A stretch of 64,000 bases of DNA from UBA1205 sp045534635 (GTDB lineage: Bacteria > Bacteroidota > Bacteroidia > Bacteroidales > WCHB1-69). Below the pieces are notes generated by a model. That model was given only the letters and a program-made list of their open reading frames with translations. It ran no database searches and was not told the origin of the DNA. Below, piece by piece: positions 25,315 to 33,748 of this stretch; position 1 is the first letter of the stretch; each line of letters begins with the position of its first letter. The stretch covers positions 246,042 to 310,041 of the forward strand of contig JAZSKB010000044.1 of assembly GCA_045534635.1 (NCBI GenBank). The letters run 5' to 3'. The translations under genes were made by a program, and so were the position numbers.

Positions 25315-25929
25315 CTACATCACTTTTATATTTCGCAATTCTACATTGTCAACTTTAGAAAAAAGTTGTTGAATTTGATTCACGTCTCCAATAAGTACTG
25401 TAAAATCTATTAAAACACTACTTTCTTTGTATGATGTATTTTTTATTTCTGCTCCAATCTTTTTTAATATTGTCATAACTTGATTCATTTGCTGATATGC
25501 AAATTCAACTTGGAGCATATTTTTTATTTTCAAAATAATAATTTCAGCATTTTCAATTGTTGTTGCTGCACAAGTTTTATACGCATTTATCAATCCACTA
25601 ACTCCCAATTTAGTTCCACCAAAATAACGAATAACAACAAGAAGTACATCTTTCAAATCATTGGATAATAATTGACCATAAATAGGTTTTCCTGCTGTTC
25701 CTGAAGGTTCTCCATCATCATTGACACGTATTGCAGAAGTGCCATAATGCCCTATAATATAAGCATAACAATGATGTGTCGCATCGTAATATTGTTTTTT
25801 TATATCTGCTATAATATTTTTCACATCTAATTCATTTTCAACATGATATAAAAAACCAATAAAACGACTACCTTTATCTTTGAATACACTTTGCGATGGC
25901 TTAACAATTGTTTTATATTCTTCTGCCAT
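25315..25929 (-). CDS. yigZ: YigZ/IMPACT family protein
   Basis: A 204-residue cytoplasmic protein of the YigZ family, related to eukaryotic IMPACT. Diagnostic stretches are KGSRFIGFL near residue 20, DATHHCYAY, DDGEPSGTAGKPI and VIRYFGGTKLGVSGL. A C-terminal DUF1949-like ferredoxin fold follows. The molecular role is not settled; a link to translation is suggested by the eukaryotic relative. It is the last gene of the minus-strand series that starts at topA: cinA ends 1 base before this start codon. Confidence 0.92.
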   Translation of the reverse strand: MAEEYKTIVKPSQSVFKDKGSRFIGFLYHVENELDVKNIIADIKKQYYDATHHCYAYIIGHYGTSAIRVNDDGEPSGTAGKPIYGQLLSNDLKDVLLVVIRYFGGTKLGVSGLINAYKTCAATTIENAEIIILKIKNMLQVEFAYQQMNQVMTILKKIGAEIKNTSYKESSVLIDFTVLIGDVNQIQQLFSKVDNVELRNIKVM

Positions 25930-25930
25930 A

Positions 25931-27187
25931 TTAAATTAGATTGTTTATCAATTGATAAAGCATTAACAATGCCATTTCTGAAGTTCTCTCTATTACCCTT
26001 TTACGACCAGAACCGAAATAAAAACATTGAGCGATTGTTTTTTTATTATTAGCAACTGCTATCCAAACCATGCCAATAGGTTTTTCTTTAGTTCCACCAC
26101 TAGGACCTGCAATTCCTGAAACTGCAACACTATAATCTACATCTAACAATTTTCTAACATTGTTTGCCATCGTTTTTGCAACATATTCACTGACTGCTCC
26201 ATCTTCTGCCAAACGTTGTTTTTCAACATTTAATATATTAATTTTTACAGAATTATCGTAAGAAACAACGCCTCCTTTAAAATAAGAAGAACTACCAGCA
26301 ATAGAAGTAATTTTATGTGCGATAAATCCACCTGTACAACTTTCTGCCGTTGCTATAGTTTGTCCTTTAGCGTGTAATAATTCACCAATCAAGACTGATA
26401 AATCCTTATCTTCCAAACAAATCAAATATGGTTGAACTAAATTGGTCAATTGTTGTACAAAAAAATCCATTTTTTGTTGCAATAAATTTCCATCAATATG
26501 CGAACCTGATAACCGCAAATTAATTGTTCCCATTTTAGGCAAATAAGCCAATTTTATAAAATCTGGCAATTGGTTTTCAAAATCTTGCAAAGTGTCAGAA
26601 AGCAAAGTTTCTGATATTCCCGACAATTTAAAATGTTTATCTATTTTAGTTGATGGTATAAATTTTTCTTGAATTTTTTTACAAATTTCAACAAGCATAC
26701 CTTCCAATTCTGCAGGAACTCCCGGCGTTGATATTAATACTTTTCCATTTGTTTCTATCCACATTCCCGGAGCAATGCCCACTTTATTGTCTATTGGCTG
26801 GCAATTTTCTGGTATAAATGCTTGACTATAAATAGTTTCCGACACTTTATAATGTCTTTCCTGACATAAATCAGCAATATGTTTTTTTATTTGTTGATTT
26901 TCAACTAATTGTGTATTAAAATAATTACAAATACATTCTTTAGTAATATCATCGTTTGTTGTTCCCAAACCACCTGTAACAAACACAATATCGTATTTAT
27001 TCAAAGCATTTGAAAAAGCGGATTCAATATCTTGCTTTTTATCCCCAATAGTAGTAACGCACTCAACCATAATTCCTATTGTATTCAATTGGCTTGCTAT
27101 CATTGAAGCATTTGTGTTCACAATTTGTCCTATCAATAATTCATCACCAATATTAATGATTTCCGCTTGAATATATTTCTTTTGCAT
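25931..27187 (-). CDS. cinA: CinA-family nicotinamide-nucleotide amidohydrolase
   Basis: Two-domain CinA protein of 418 residues. The N-terminal molybdopterin-binding-like domain (GDELLIGQIVNTNA, TGGLGTTNDDITKE, STPGVPAELEGM; about 1-170) is associated with ADP-ribose pyrophosphatase activity. The C-terminal amidase domain (ATAESCTGG near 280, VSGIAGPSGGT, KPIGMVWIAV) recycles nicotinamide mononucleotide to nicotinate mononucleotide, feeding the same pathway as nadD. GH3 lies 19 bases upstream and yigZ 1 base downstream. The competence role sometimes attached to the name is not implied here. Confidence 0.94.
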   Translation of the reverse strand: MQKKYIQAEIINIGDELLIGQIVNTNASMIASQLNTIGIMVECVTTIGDKKQDIESAFSNALNKYDIVFVTGGLGTTNDDITKECICNYFNTQLVENQQIKKHIADLCQERHYKVSETIYSQAFIPENCQPIDNKVGIAPGMWIETNGKVLISTPGVPAELEGMLVEICKKIQEKFIPSTKIDKHFKLSGISETLLSDTLQDFENQLPDFIKLAYLPKMGTINLRLSGSHIDGNLLQQKMDFFVQQLTNLVQPYLICLEDKDLSVLIGELLHAKGQTIATAESCTGGFIAHKITSIAGSSSYFKGGVVSYDNSVKINILNVEKQRLAEDGAVSEYVAKTMANNVRKLLDVDYSVAVSGIAGPSGGTKEKPIGMVWIAVANNKKTIAQCFYFGSGRKRVIERTSEMALLMLYQLINNLI

Positions 27188-27206
27188 TATTATTTCAATA
27201 CTTAAA

Positions 27207-28718
27207 TTACTTTTTTATCATTTCTAACAATTCATCAGCAATTAATCTATCATTAGAAAGTCTTTTCACTTTAAACTGTCCTCCAAGACGTTTCTTTTCT
27301 GTCAACCAATTTTCAAAAGTTTTTTCTGGAAGTACAACAATATCAGGAATTTGCAACAATATATCATTACTTCGTTTGGCTTCATAATCCGAATTTAATC
27401 TTTTAAGGGAATCATCTAAAACCTTGCGAAAATAATCTATATTAGTAGGTATTTTCTTAAATTCTATCAACCATTGATGAGCGGCTTTGGTTTTATTACT
27501 CATATAAATTGGAGCCACCGTATATTCTGTAATCGTTGACAATGTTTGACAACAGGCTTCAGAAATGGCTTTTTCGACATTATCCATAATCACCTCTTCC
27601 CCAAAAGTATTGATATAATGACTTGTACGACCAGTAATTATTATTCTATATGGATTTATTGAAGTAAAAATAACCACATCTCCAATTTCGTATCTCCACA
27701 ATCCTGCATTTGTCGATATGATAACAACATAATTGACACCTACTTGTACTTTATCCAAAGATATTGCCGTTCTTGAACCTGACAAATAATCCGATAATGG
27801 TATAAATTCATAAAATACACCATTGTTGACAAAAAGTAACATATCTTCTGCATTTGGAATATCTTGAGCCGCAAAATAACCTTCACTTGCATTGTAAATT
27901 TGCATATAATATAAATTATCATTCGTTATAGACTGATAATGTTGTTTATATGGTAAAAAATTAACTCCACCATGCATATACAATTCCAAATTTTTCCAAA
28001 TAGCATGTAAATTATTTTTATTTTCTAATGCCAATATTCTATTAACAATCATCAAAATCCAAGAAGGGACACCTGCCATCGCTACAACATTTTGATGTCG
28101 TAAATGTTGAGCAAAAGCCTCCATCTTTTTATCCCAATCTGCCATTAAAGCAATTTTATAAGGTGGTGTCTTAAAGAAATTTGCCCACGAAGGCAATGAT
28201 TTCAACAATATCGCAGAGACATCTCCACAATGAGCATTAGGATTTAATGGGGAAACAGACAAAGTTCCTGTTAAGGAGAATGTTTTTCCATTAAATAATT
28301 TTGTATGCGGACAATTATTAATATAAATCGTTAATGAATCTTTACCGCTTTTATAATTATTTCCAAATAAAGCATCTTGAGTTATGGGAATAAATTTACT
28401 TTTATTTCCACTTGTCCCCGATGATTTTGAAAAAATTGTTGTTTTCCCAAACCATAATACATTTTTCTCACCTTTTATTACTCGTTCAATATATGGAAAC
28501 AAACTATCATAAGTTACTATCGGTAATCTATTTGCATATTCTTCAATAGATTTTATACTACCAAAATCATATAGTTTTCCATATTCTGTATGTTGGGCTT
28601 TTTTTAACAGAGATTTCCAAACTTCAAATTGACAATCTATCGGTTGCTGAATTTGTTTTTTTATATCAACTTCTCTTTTAGCAAAATAAGCACCAACAAT
28701 TTTATTAATTATTATCAT
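27207..28718 (-). CDS. GH3-family acyl-adenylate/amido synthetase
   Basis: Member of the GH3 family, whose plant members adenylate a carboxylic acid hormone and join it to an amino acid. Bacterial members are frequent in Bacteroidota but their substrates are not known. Visible blocks are the ATP-binding SSGTSGNKSKFIP near residue 100, ASEGYFA near 280 and the hinge-like ITGRTSHYINTFGEE near 360. Length 503 is close to that of the family. The start overlaps the stop of the upstream ureohydrolase-like gene by 4 bases (ATGA type), which suggests linked translation and perhaps linked function. Confidence 0.88.
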   Translation of the reverse strand: MIIINKIVGAYFAKREVDIKKQIQQPIDCQFEVWKSLLKKAQHTEYGKLYDFGSIKSIEEYANRLPIVTYDSLFPYIERVIKGEKNVLWFGKTTIFSKSSGTSGNKSKFIPITQDALFGNNYKSGKDSLTIYINNCPHTKLFNGKTFSLTGTLSVSPLNPNAHCGDVSAILLKSLPSWANFFKTPPYKIALMADWDKKMEAFAQHLRHQNVVAMAGVPSWILMIVNRILALENKNNLHAIWKNLELYMHGGVNFLPYKQHYQSITNDNLYYMQIYNASEGYFAAQDIPNAEDMLLFVNNGVFYEFIPLSDYLSGSRTAISLDKVQVGVNYVVIISTNAGLWRYEIGDVVIFTSINPYRIIITGRTSHYINTFGEEVIMDNVEKAISEACCQTLSTITEYTVAPIYMSNKTKAAHQWLIEFKKIPTNIDYFRKVLDDSLKRLNSDYEAKRSNDILLQIPDIVVLPEKTFENWLTEKKRLGGQFKVKRLSNDRLIADELLEMIKK

Positions 28719-29887
28719 TTAATTTTTTTATATGTTTGCAACCATCTTTCAGGTACTTCATCATTGCATGCTGTTTGATAGTCTTTGATAGAACAAGGGA
28801 TAATATAATTTTTATTAAATTTCACATTTTCACCTTCTTCTACTGGTATTTCCATCCACCACAATTGACTTGTTTTACTTTTGTAAAACACAATTTGATA
28901 GGTATCATTAAAAAGTGAAACAGTATATTTGTAAAAATTACCTTTAGATATATCTGGTAAATCATTACATCTTAACATTACACCTTGAATAAAATACCAT
29001 AACATTTGTGCAATTAATATAGCACCTTGATTATGAATATCCAATTCTGGATTATATTCATAAATTCCAAAAGAAGACAATCTATCACTTCCTCCGGCAT
29101 AATGAGCCAATGTACATATTTCTTCTCCAGTAAAACCATTCGGACTGCAATAAGGACACCCTGGAGAATCGGCAAAACGCACCGCCGACATATCAACAGT
29201 TACAAGATTTGCATTGCGAATTATCGGCTCACAATTTAATATATCACTCTTTGACACTCCCAAACGTTGTGCATCAAAGTACAATTTATTCATCAATTCA
29301 ATATCCTTATTATCTACAAAATAACTCTGATAACCTATATTGCTATAATTGAACAAATAATTTGGTTGTGATAAAATAATTTTATTTATATATGCATCTG
29401 AACGAATCTCTTTTTCGCTTTCTCCTATATCAAATTTAGCGTCTATTGATGTAATATTTATCACTTTATTCAATTGTTGATACGCCAAATAATTTCCATA
29501 GGTTAAATCCTGACTTCCGCCCAAAATAACAACAATAATATCATTTTCTACTAATTTAGCAACAATTTCTCCCAATACAAAATAGGTATCTCCTATTTGT
29601 TGACCAATTTTTAGATTGCCAATATCAGCAATTTTGGGCATATTTTCATGAAAATAGAGTCGATAAAACTGTTTTCTTATCGCATTTGGTGCCGCTGCAC
29701 TACCGATATTATTGTTTGCATTACGACTTTCTTCTACTCCTAAAATCACTATTTTTACATCTTCCAATTCTGGAAAATTTTCTTCGGTATAAATAGCGAT
29801 TTTATTTCCTATCCGATTTTCCGTTTCAGGAAAGAAAAAATCAAGTTGTTCTTTATCTAATGCATTAAAATATAATGTCCAATCCAT
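28715..29887 (-). CDS. ureohydrolase-fold protein (formimidoylglutamase/arginase-like) with degenerate metal site
   Basis: 390 residues with the ureohydrolase fold. Arginases bind two manganese ions with GGDH, DAHxD and DxDxxDP motifs. The aligned segments here are GGSQD (123-127), DAKFD (149-153) and VDMSAVRFADSPG (231-243). The first His is Gln126, the second His is Lys151 and one Asp is Ser234, so three of six metal ligands are replaced. D149, D153 and D232 remain. Bacteroidota relatives carry the name formimidoylglutamase and, as far as I recall, the same changes; catalysis by the usual mechanism is unlikely. It lies 4 bases after topA and overlaps GH3. No histidine-use genes are nearby. 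Confidence 0.8.
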   Translation of the reverse strand: MDWTLYFNALDKEQLDFFFPETENRIGNKIAIYTEENFPELEDVKIVILGVEESRNANNNIGSAAAPNAIRKQFYRLYFHENMPKIADIGNLKIGQQIGDTYFVLGEIVAKLVENDIIVVILGGSQDLTYGNYLAYQQLNKVINITSIDAKFDIGESEKEIRSDAYINKIILSQPNYLFNYSNIGYQSYFVDNKDIELMNKLYFDAQRLGVSKSDILNCEPIIRNANLVTVDMSAVRFADSPGCPYCSPNGFTGEEICTLAHYAGGSDRLSSFGIYEYNPELDIHNQGAILIAQMLWYFIQGVMLRCNDLPDISKGNFYKYTVSLFNDTYQIVFYKSKTSQLWWMEIPVEEGENVKFNKNYIIPCSIKDYQTACNDEVPERWLQTYKKIK

Positions 29888-29891
29888 TCAA

Positions 29892-32453
29892 TTATTTTTT
29901 TGTTGTTTTTGCTTTGGACTTATTTGATGTTTTACTACTTGCTGTTGAAGTTGTCTTTTTACTTTTGCTTACTTTTTTAGACTTTTGTTCCTCTGAGGCT
30001 ACAATATCCAAACATTGTTCGTAAGTCAAATCTATCGGATTAATATCTTTAGGGATTTTATAATTATTACCATCTTTTGAAATATATGGACCATATCTTC
30101 CATTCAACACTTTTATAGACAAATCATTATCAAAAGTTTTGATATTATTTTTTGCATCTGTTTTTTGAATAACATCAATAGCCATTTCTAACGACAAAGT
30201 TTTTACATCGGTTCCCGCTGGCAAAGAATAAAAATGTTTATTGTATTGTACATAAGGACCAAAACGCCCCACAGCCGCATATACATCCTCATTTTGATAT
30301 TGTCCAATCAATATTGGTGCTTTTTGGGCATCTCGGTCATCTTTGACAGCAATTATTTCCAAAGCACGATTCAATTCTATTGTCATCATATCCTCTCCTT
30401 TAGGGATAGAATAGAATTTATTTTTATATTTAATATATGGACCAAAACGACCTATATTTGCCAATAATTCCTCACCTTCAACAGTTCCAATTGTTCTTGG
30501 CAATTGAAACAACAACAATGCTTCTTTATATGTTATAGTTTCTATACTTTGCGAAGGTAACAATTTGGCAAATTTAGGTTTTTCGCTTTCTGTATTTGAT
30601 TCTCCAATTTGAACCATTGCTCCATAAGGTCCCAATTTGGCATAGATATTCAGTCCCGTTGTCGGGTCTGTTCCAAGTAATCGTTCTCCTCGAACTTTCT
30701 CAGAATGTTCTAATGTATAATCTATTTCTTTATGGAATGGTTTATAAAAACTTGTTAACATTTTATTCCACTGCAATTTTCCTGAAGCAATATCATCAAA
30801 TTGTTTTTCTACTTTTGCAGTAAAATTGTAATCCATAATATCAGTAAAATTATCTACCAAAAAATCATTGACCACAATTCCTATATCTGTTGGTAATAAT
30901 TTACCTTTTTCATAACCAACTTTTTCATTTTTTTGAGCATGTTTTATTTCATCTTTTTGTAAAGTGATAATATTGTATGCTCTTTCAAATCCTTCTTTAT
31001 CGCTTTTAACAACATATTGTCGTTTTTGTATAGTGGAAATAATTGGAGCATAAGTAGAAGGACGACCAATGCCCAACTCTTCCAATTTTTTCACAAGACT
31101 TGCTTCTGTATATCTATATGGTTGATGAGAATATTTCTCTACTGCATCTATTTTATTATGAGTCAACGTTGTACCTACTGTCAAAATAGGCAATACATTT
31201 TCTTTTACATCATTATCTTCTTCGTCATCGCGAGATTCGAGATAAACTTTTAAAAATCCATCAAAAAGCATTACCTCTCCAAGTGCTACAAATTTTTCTG
31301 ATGTTGTTGATATATCAATAGTTACATTTGTTTTTTCGAATTGAGCATCACTCATTTGCGAAGCAATAGTTCGTTTCCATATCAATTCATATAATTTATT
31401 TTGAGAACTATCTCCCGTATTAATTTCTTTTTGTTCAATATGAGTTGGACGAATCGCTTCATGTGCTTCTTGTGCACCTTTTGTTTTTGTGTTATATTTT
31501 CTTGTTTTAGCATACTTCTCACCATAAGAAACTTCAATTTGTTTTTTCGCTTCTGCCAATGCTAAATTAGACAAATTTACAGAATCTGTACGCATATAAG
31601 TGATATAACCTGCTTCGTAAAGTTGTTGTGAGACCAACATTGTTTTAGAAACTGAAAATCCTAATTTACGAGCCGCTTCTTGTTGTAAAGTTGAAGTTGT
31701 AAATGGGGCTGCAGGAGAACGTTTTACAGGATTTTTAGCAATATTAGTTACCACAAATGTTGCATCTTTACATTTTTCCAAAAATGCTGTTGCCTCTTTT
31801 TCTGTTGCAAAACGAGTATCCAATTCCGCTTGAAATGTTTTTTTACCACTATTATCAACAAAAAACTGTGCTACAACACGATATGAAGATTCGCTTTGAA
31901 ATTTATTAATTTCTTTTTCTTTTTCTACTATTAAACGAACCGCAACTGATTGCACCCTTCCTGCCGACAACGACGGTTTTACTTTTCTCCACAACACAGG
32001 CGATAATTCAAAGCCAACAATTCTATCTAACACTCTACGAGCCTGTTGAGCATTTACCAAATTTATATCCAATGCTCGAGGATTGCTTATGGCTTCCAAA
32101 ATTGCCGTTTTTGTTATCTCGTGAAATGCAATGCGTCTTGTCTTATCTTGTGGAATATTCAATGTTTCCATCAAGTGCCATGAAATAGCTTCTCCTTCAC
32201 GGTCCTCATCGGTTGCAAGCCAAACGACATCTGATTTTTTAACATCTGCTTGCAATTCGCTGATAATTTTTTTCTTTCCCGTTAATATTTCATACAAAGG
32301 AACAAAACCAGCATCTATGTCGATACCTAAATTTTTCTCTGGCAAATCGCGCACATGTCCCATACTTGATTTTACCACAAAATCTTTTCCCAAAAACTTT
32401 TCAATTGTTTTGGCCTTAGCAGGTGATTCTACTATCACTAAATTTTTCACCAT
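29892..32453 (-). CDS. topA: DNA topoisomerase I
   Basis: Type IA topoisomerase that relaxes negative supercoils. The Toprim domain begins with IVESPAKAKTIEKF, followed by ATDEDREGEAISWH; the active-site tyrosine lies in ITYMRTDS. The C terminus has several TopoC-type repeats (IGRFGPYI, VGRFGPYVQ, NGRYGPYIS) in place of zinc fingers, then a lysine-rich tail. The open frame extends to 32498, but that extension covers the promoter box at 32477-32484, so the ATG at 32451-32453 (MVKNLVIVESPAK) is the start; this gives 853 residues. First gene of the topA-ureohydrolase-GH3-cinA-yigZ series. Confidence 0.96.
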   Translation of the reverse strand: MVKNLVIVESPAKAKTIEKFLGKDFVVKSSMGHVRDLPEKNLGIDIDAGFVPLYEILTGKKKIISELQADVKKSDVVWLATDEDREGEAISWHLMETLNIPQDKTRRIAFHEITKTAILEAISNPRALDINLVNAQQARRVLDRIVGFELSPVLWRKVKPSLSAGRVQSVAVRLIVEKEKEINKFQSESSYRVVAQFFVDNSGKKTFQAELDTRFATEKEATAFLEKCKDATFVVTNIAKNPVKRSPAAPFTTSTLQQEAARKLGFSVSKTMLVSQQLYEAGYITYMRTDSVNLSNLALAEAKKQIEVSYGEKYAKTRKYNTKTKGAQEAHEAIRPTHIEQKEINTGDSSQNKLYELIWKRTIASQMSDAQFEKTNVTIDISTTSEKFVALGEVMLFDGFLKVYLESRDDEEDNDVKENVLPILTVGTTLTHNKIDAVEKYSHQPYRYTEASLVKKLEELGIGRPSTYAPIISTIQKRQYVVKSDKEGFERAYNIITLQKDEIKHAQKNEKVGYEKGKLLPTDIGIVVNDFLVDNFTDIMDYNFTAKVEKQFDDIASGKLQWNKMLTSFYKPFHKEIDYTLEHSEKVRGERLLGTDPTTGLNIYAKLGPYGAMVQIGESNTESEKPKFAKLLPSQSIETITYKEALLLFQLPRTIGTVEGEELLANIGRFGPYIKYKNKFYSIPKGEDMMTIELNRALEIIAVKDDRDAQKAPILIGQYQNEDVYAAVGRFGPYVQYNKHFYSLPAGTDVKTLSLEMAIDVIQKTDAKNNIKTFDNDLSIKVLNGRYGPYISKDGNNYKIPKDINPIDLTYEQCLDIVASEEQKSKKVSKSKKTTSTASSKTSNKSKAKTTKK

Positions 32454-32476
32454 AATATCGTTTTTAACAGATTTCG

Positions 32477-32484
32477 CAAAGATA
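32477..32484 (-). promoter_or_regulatory. -7 promoter box for topA
   Basis: Reads TATCTTTG on the minus strand, 23 bases before the chosen topA ATG. Its position inside the longest open frame fixes the start codon downstream. A TTTG lies only 11 bases further upstream, too close for a standard -33. Confidence 0.6.
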
Positions 32485-32504
32485 ACATTTTTTATCAAAA
32501 CTAC

Positions 32505-32534
32505 TAAAAAAAAGAGTTTGGAGTTTCCAAACCC
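32505..32534 (-). terminator. terminator after the TPR protein gene
   Basis: On the minus strand GGGTTTGGA pairs with TCCAAACTC (one G-U pair) around loop AAC and is followed by a run of eight T. It stops the gyrA-TPR transcript 22 bases beyond the TPR gene's end and before the topA promoter. Confidence 0.8.
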
Positions 32535-32556
32535 TTTTTTAATATAGTACTATAAA

Positions 32557-33729
32557 TTATTTTTTCTTCAAAGCATCAATTTTTTCATTAACTGCTTTCA
32601 ATTCATTTTCTGCATTTGGTAAATAAGTGTAAACAATTTTCAACATTACCAATGTATTATAATCCTCTGCTTCTATTTCATGAGCTTTTTCAAGATAAGG
32701 ACGGGCTTTTACAAGCAATTGATTTGCTGCTTCTAATTCTTTGTTATACAAATCATTGTCTTCAATATCTTCAATTTCTTTTATTTTATCTACATACGCA
32801 TTGTAATAACAACTGCCGAGATTGTAATTAGCATAAATATCATCGGCTTTGATTTCTAATGCTTTCAAAAGATATTTTTCTGCTTCTGTATATTGTTTTT
32901 GATTGGTCAATTCTGAACCATAATTGATTAACAACATGTGATTTGATGGGTCTTTTTGCAATGCTTTTTCCATCAATGTTGCTGCTTTTTCAGATTTGTT
33001 TGCCCAAGTATAAATTACAGATGCAGAAGATGCAAAATTAACATTAAAAGAAGTATCACTTAAAAATATAGCCTCTCCTCTTTCAATTGCTTTAAGTGCA
33101 TTAGTGGTATCATTTGCTTCTTTGTAAAGATTTGCTAAACGAGCATACGGGTCTGGATTAACACGTGAATTTTTTTTCACTAAAGAAATATATGCCGCCT
33201 TTGCAATATCAGTTTTAGAAACCATTTCTGCAATATAACCATAAACATAGGTAATGTTATCATCACCTGAATTGGATTTATAAGCTTTTTCTGCTAAAAC
33301 AAACGCTCTATCATTATCTTTTCTGCTATTTGCCAAATTAATAGCTTCTTGTAATAATAATTGAGAACAAAATCTCAATCCTTCTATTGGAGTTGCAATA
33401 CGCATTGAAACAGAAATATCTTTATCCAATGCTAATGCTTTATTGTATGAGTCAAACGCTTCTTCTGCAGGATTAGCACTCAAGGCTTTGTATTCAGAAC
33501 CTTCTTCAGCTGCTGCTATCAACAGATAAATATTTCCTCTATACATCCACGTTTTCGCTTCATCTTTGGTATCTTCTGCTTGAATACAACGTTCTATTGC
33601 GGTTAACGCTCTATCTAAATATCCATTGCTATAAGCGTTGTACGCATTGTTCAAATCTCTTTTGCCAGATTGTGCGATTGCAATGGTCATCACAAAAAAT
33701 AATGGCAATAATACTACTAATTTTTTCAT
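32557..33729 (-). CDS. exported TPR-repeat protein
   Basis: Predicted periplasmic or envelope protein of 390 residues. A signal peptide (MKKLVVLLPLFF...AIAQS) is followed by TPR units from about residue 25 to the end, for example the unit around NYGSELTNQKQYTEAEKYLL. It ends in a lysine-rich tail. The open frame runs back to 33786, inside gyrA, but the ATG at 33727-33729 begins the signal peptide and lies 19 bases after the gyrA stop, so it is preferred. TPR proteins act as protein-binding scaffolds; partner unknown. Probably co-transcribed with gyrA. Confidence 0.85.
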   Translation of the reverse strand: MKKLVVLLPLFFVMTIAIAQSGKRDLNNAYNAYSNGYLDRALTAIERCIQAEDTKDEAKTWMYRGNIYLLIAAAEEGSEYKALSANPAEEAFDSYNKALALDKDISVSMRIATPIEGLRFCSQLLLQEAINLANSRKDNDRAFVLAEKAYKSNSGDDNITYVYGYIAEMVSKTDIAKAAYISLVKKNSRVNPDPYARLANLYKEANDTTNALKAIERGEAIFLSDTSFNVNFASSASVIYTWANKSEKAATLMEKALQKDPSNHMLLINYGSELTNQKQYTEAEKYLLKALEIKADDIYANYNLGSCYYNAYVDKIKEIEDIEDNDLYNKELEAANQLLVKARPYLEKAHEIEAEDYNTLVMLKIVYTYLPNAENELKAVNEKIDALKKK

Positions 33730-33748
33730 CTTTAATTTGTTTTTATTA

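Noticed and set aside
28715..29887. Active arginase or agmatinase in a polyamine pathway with the decarboxylase at 2865
   Set aside because: The metal site is broken and the genes are 24 kb apart; no support for agmatine hydrolysis by this protein.
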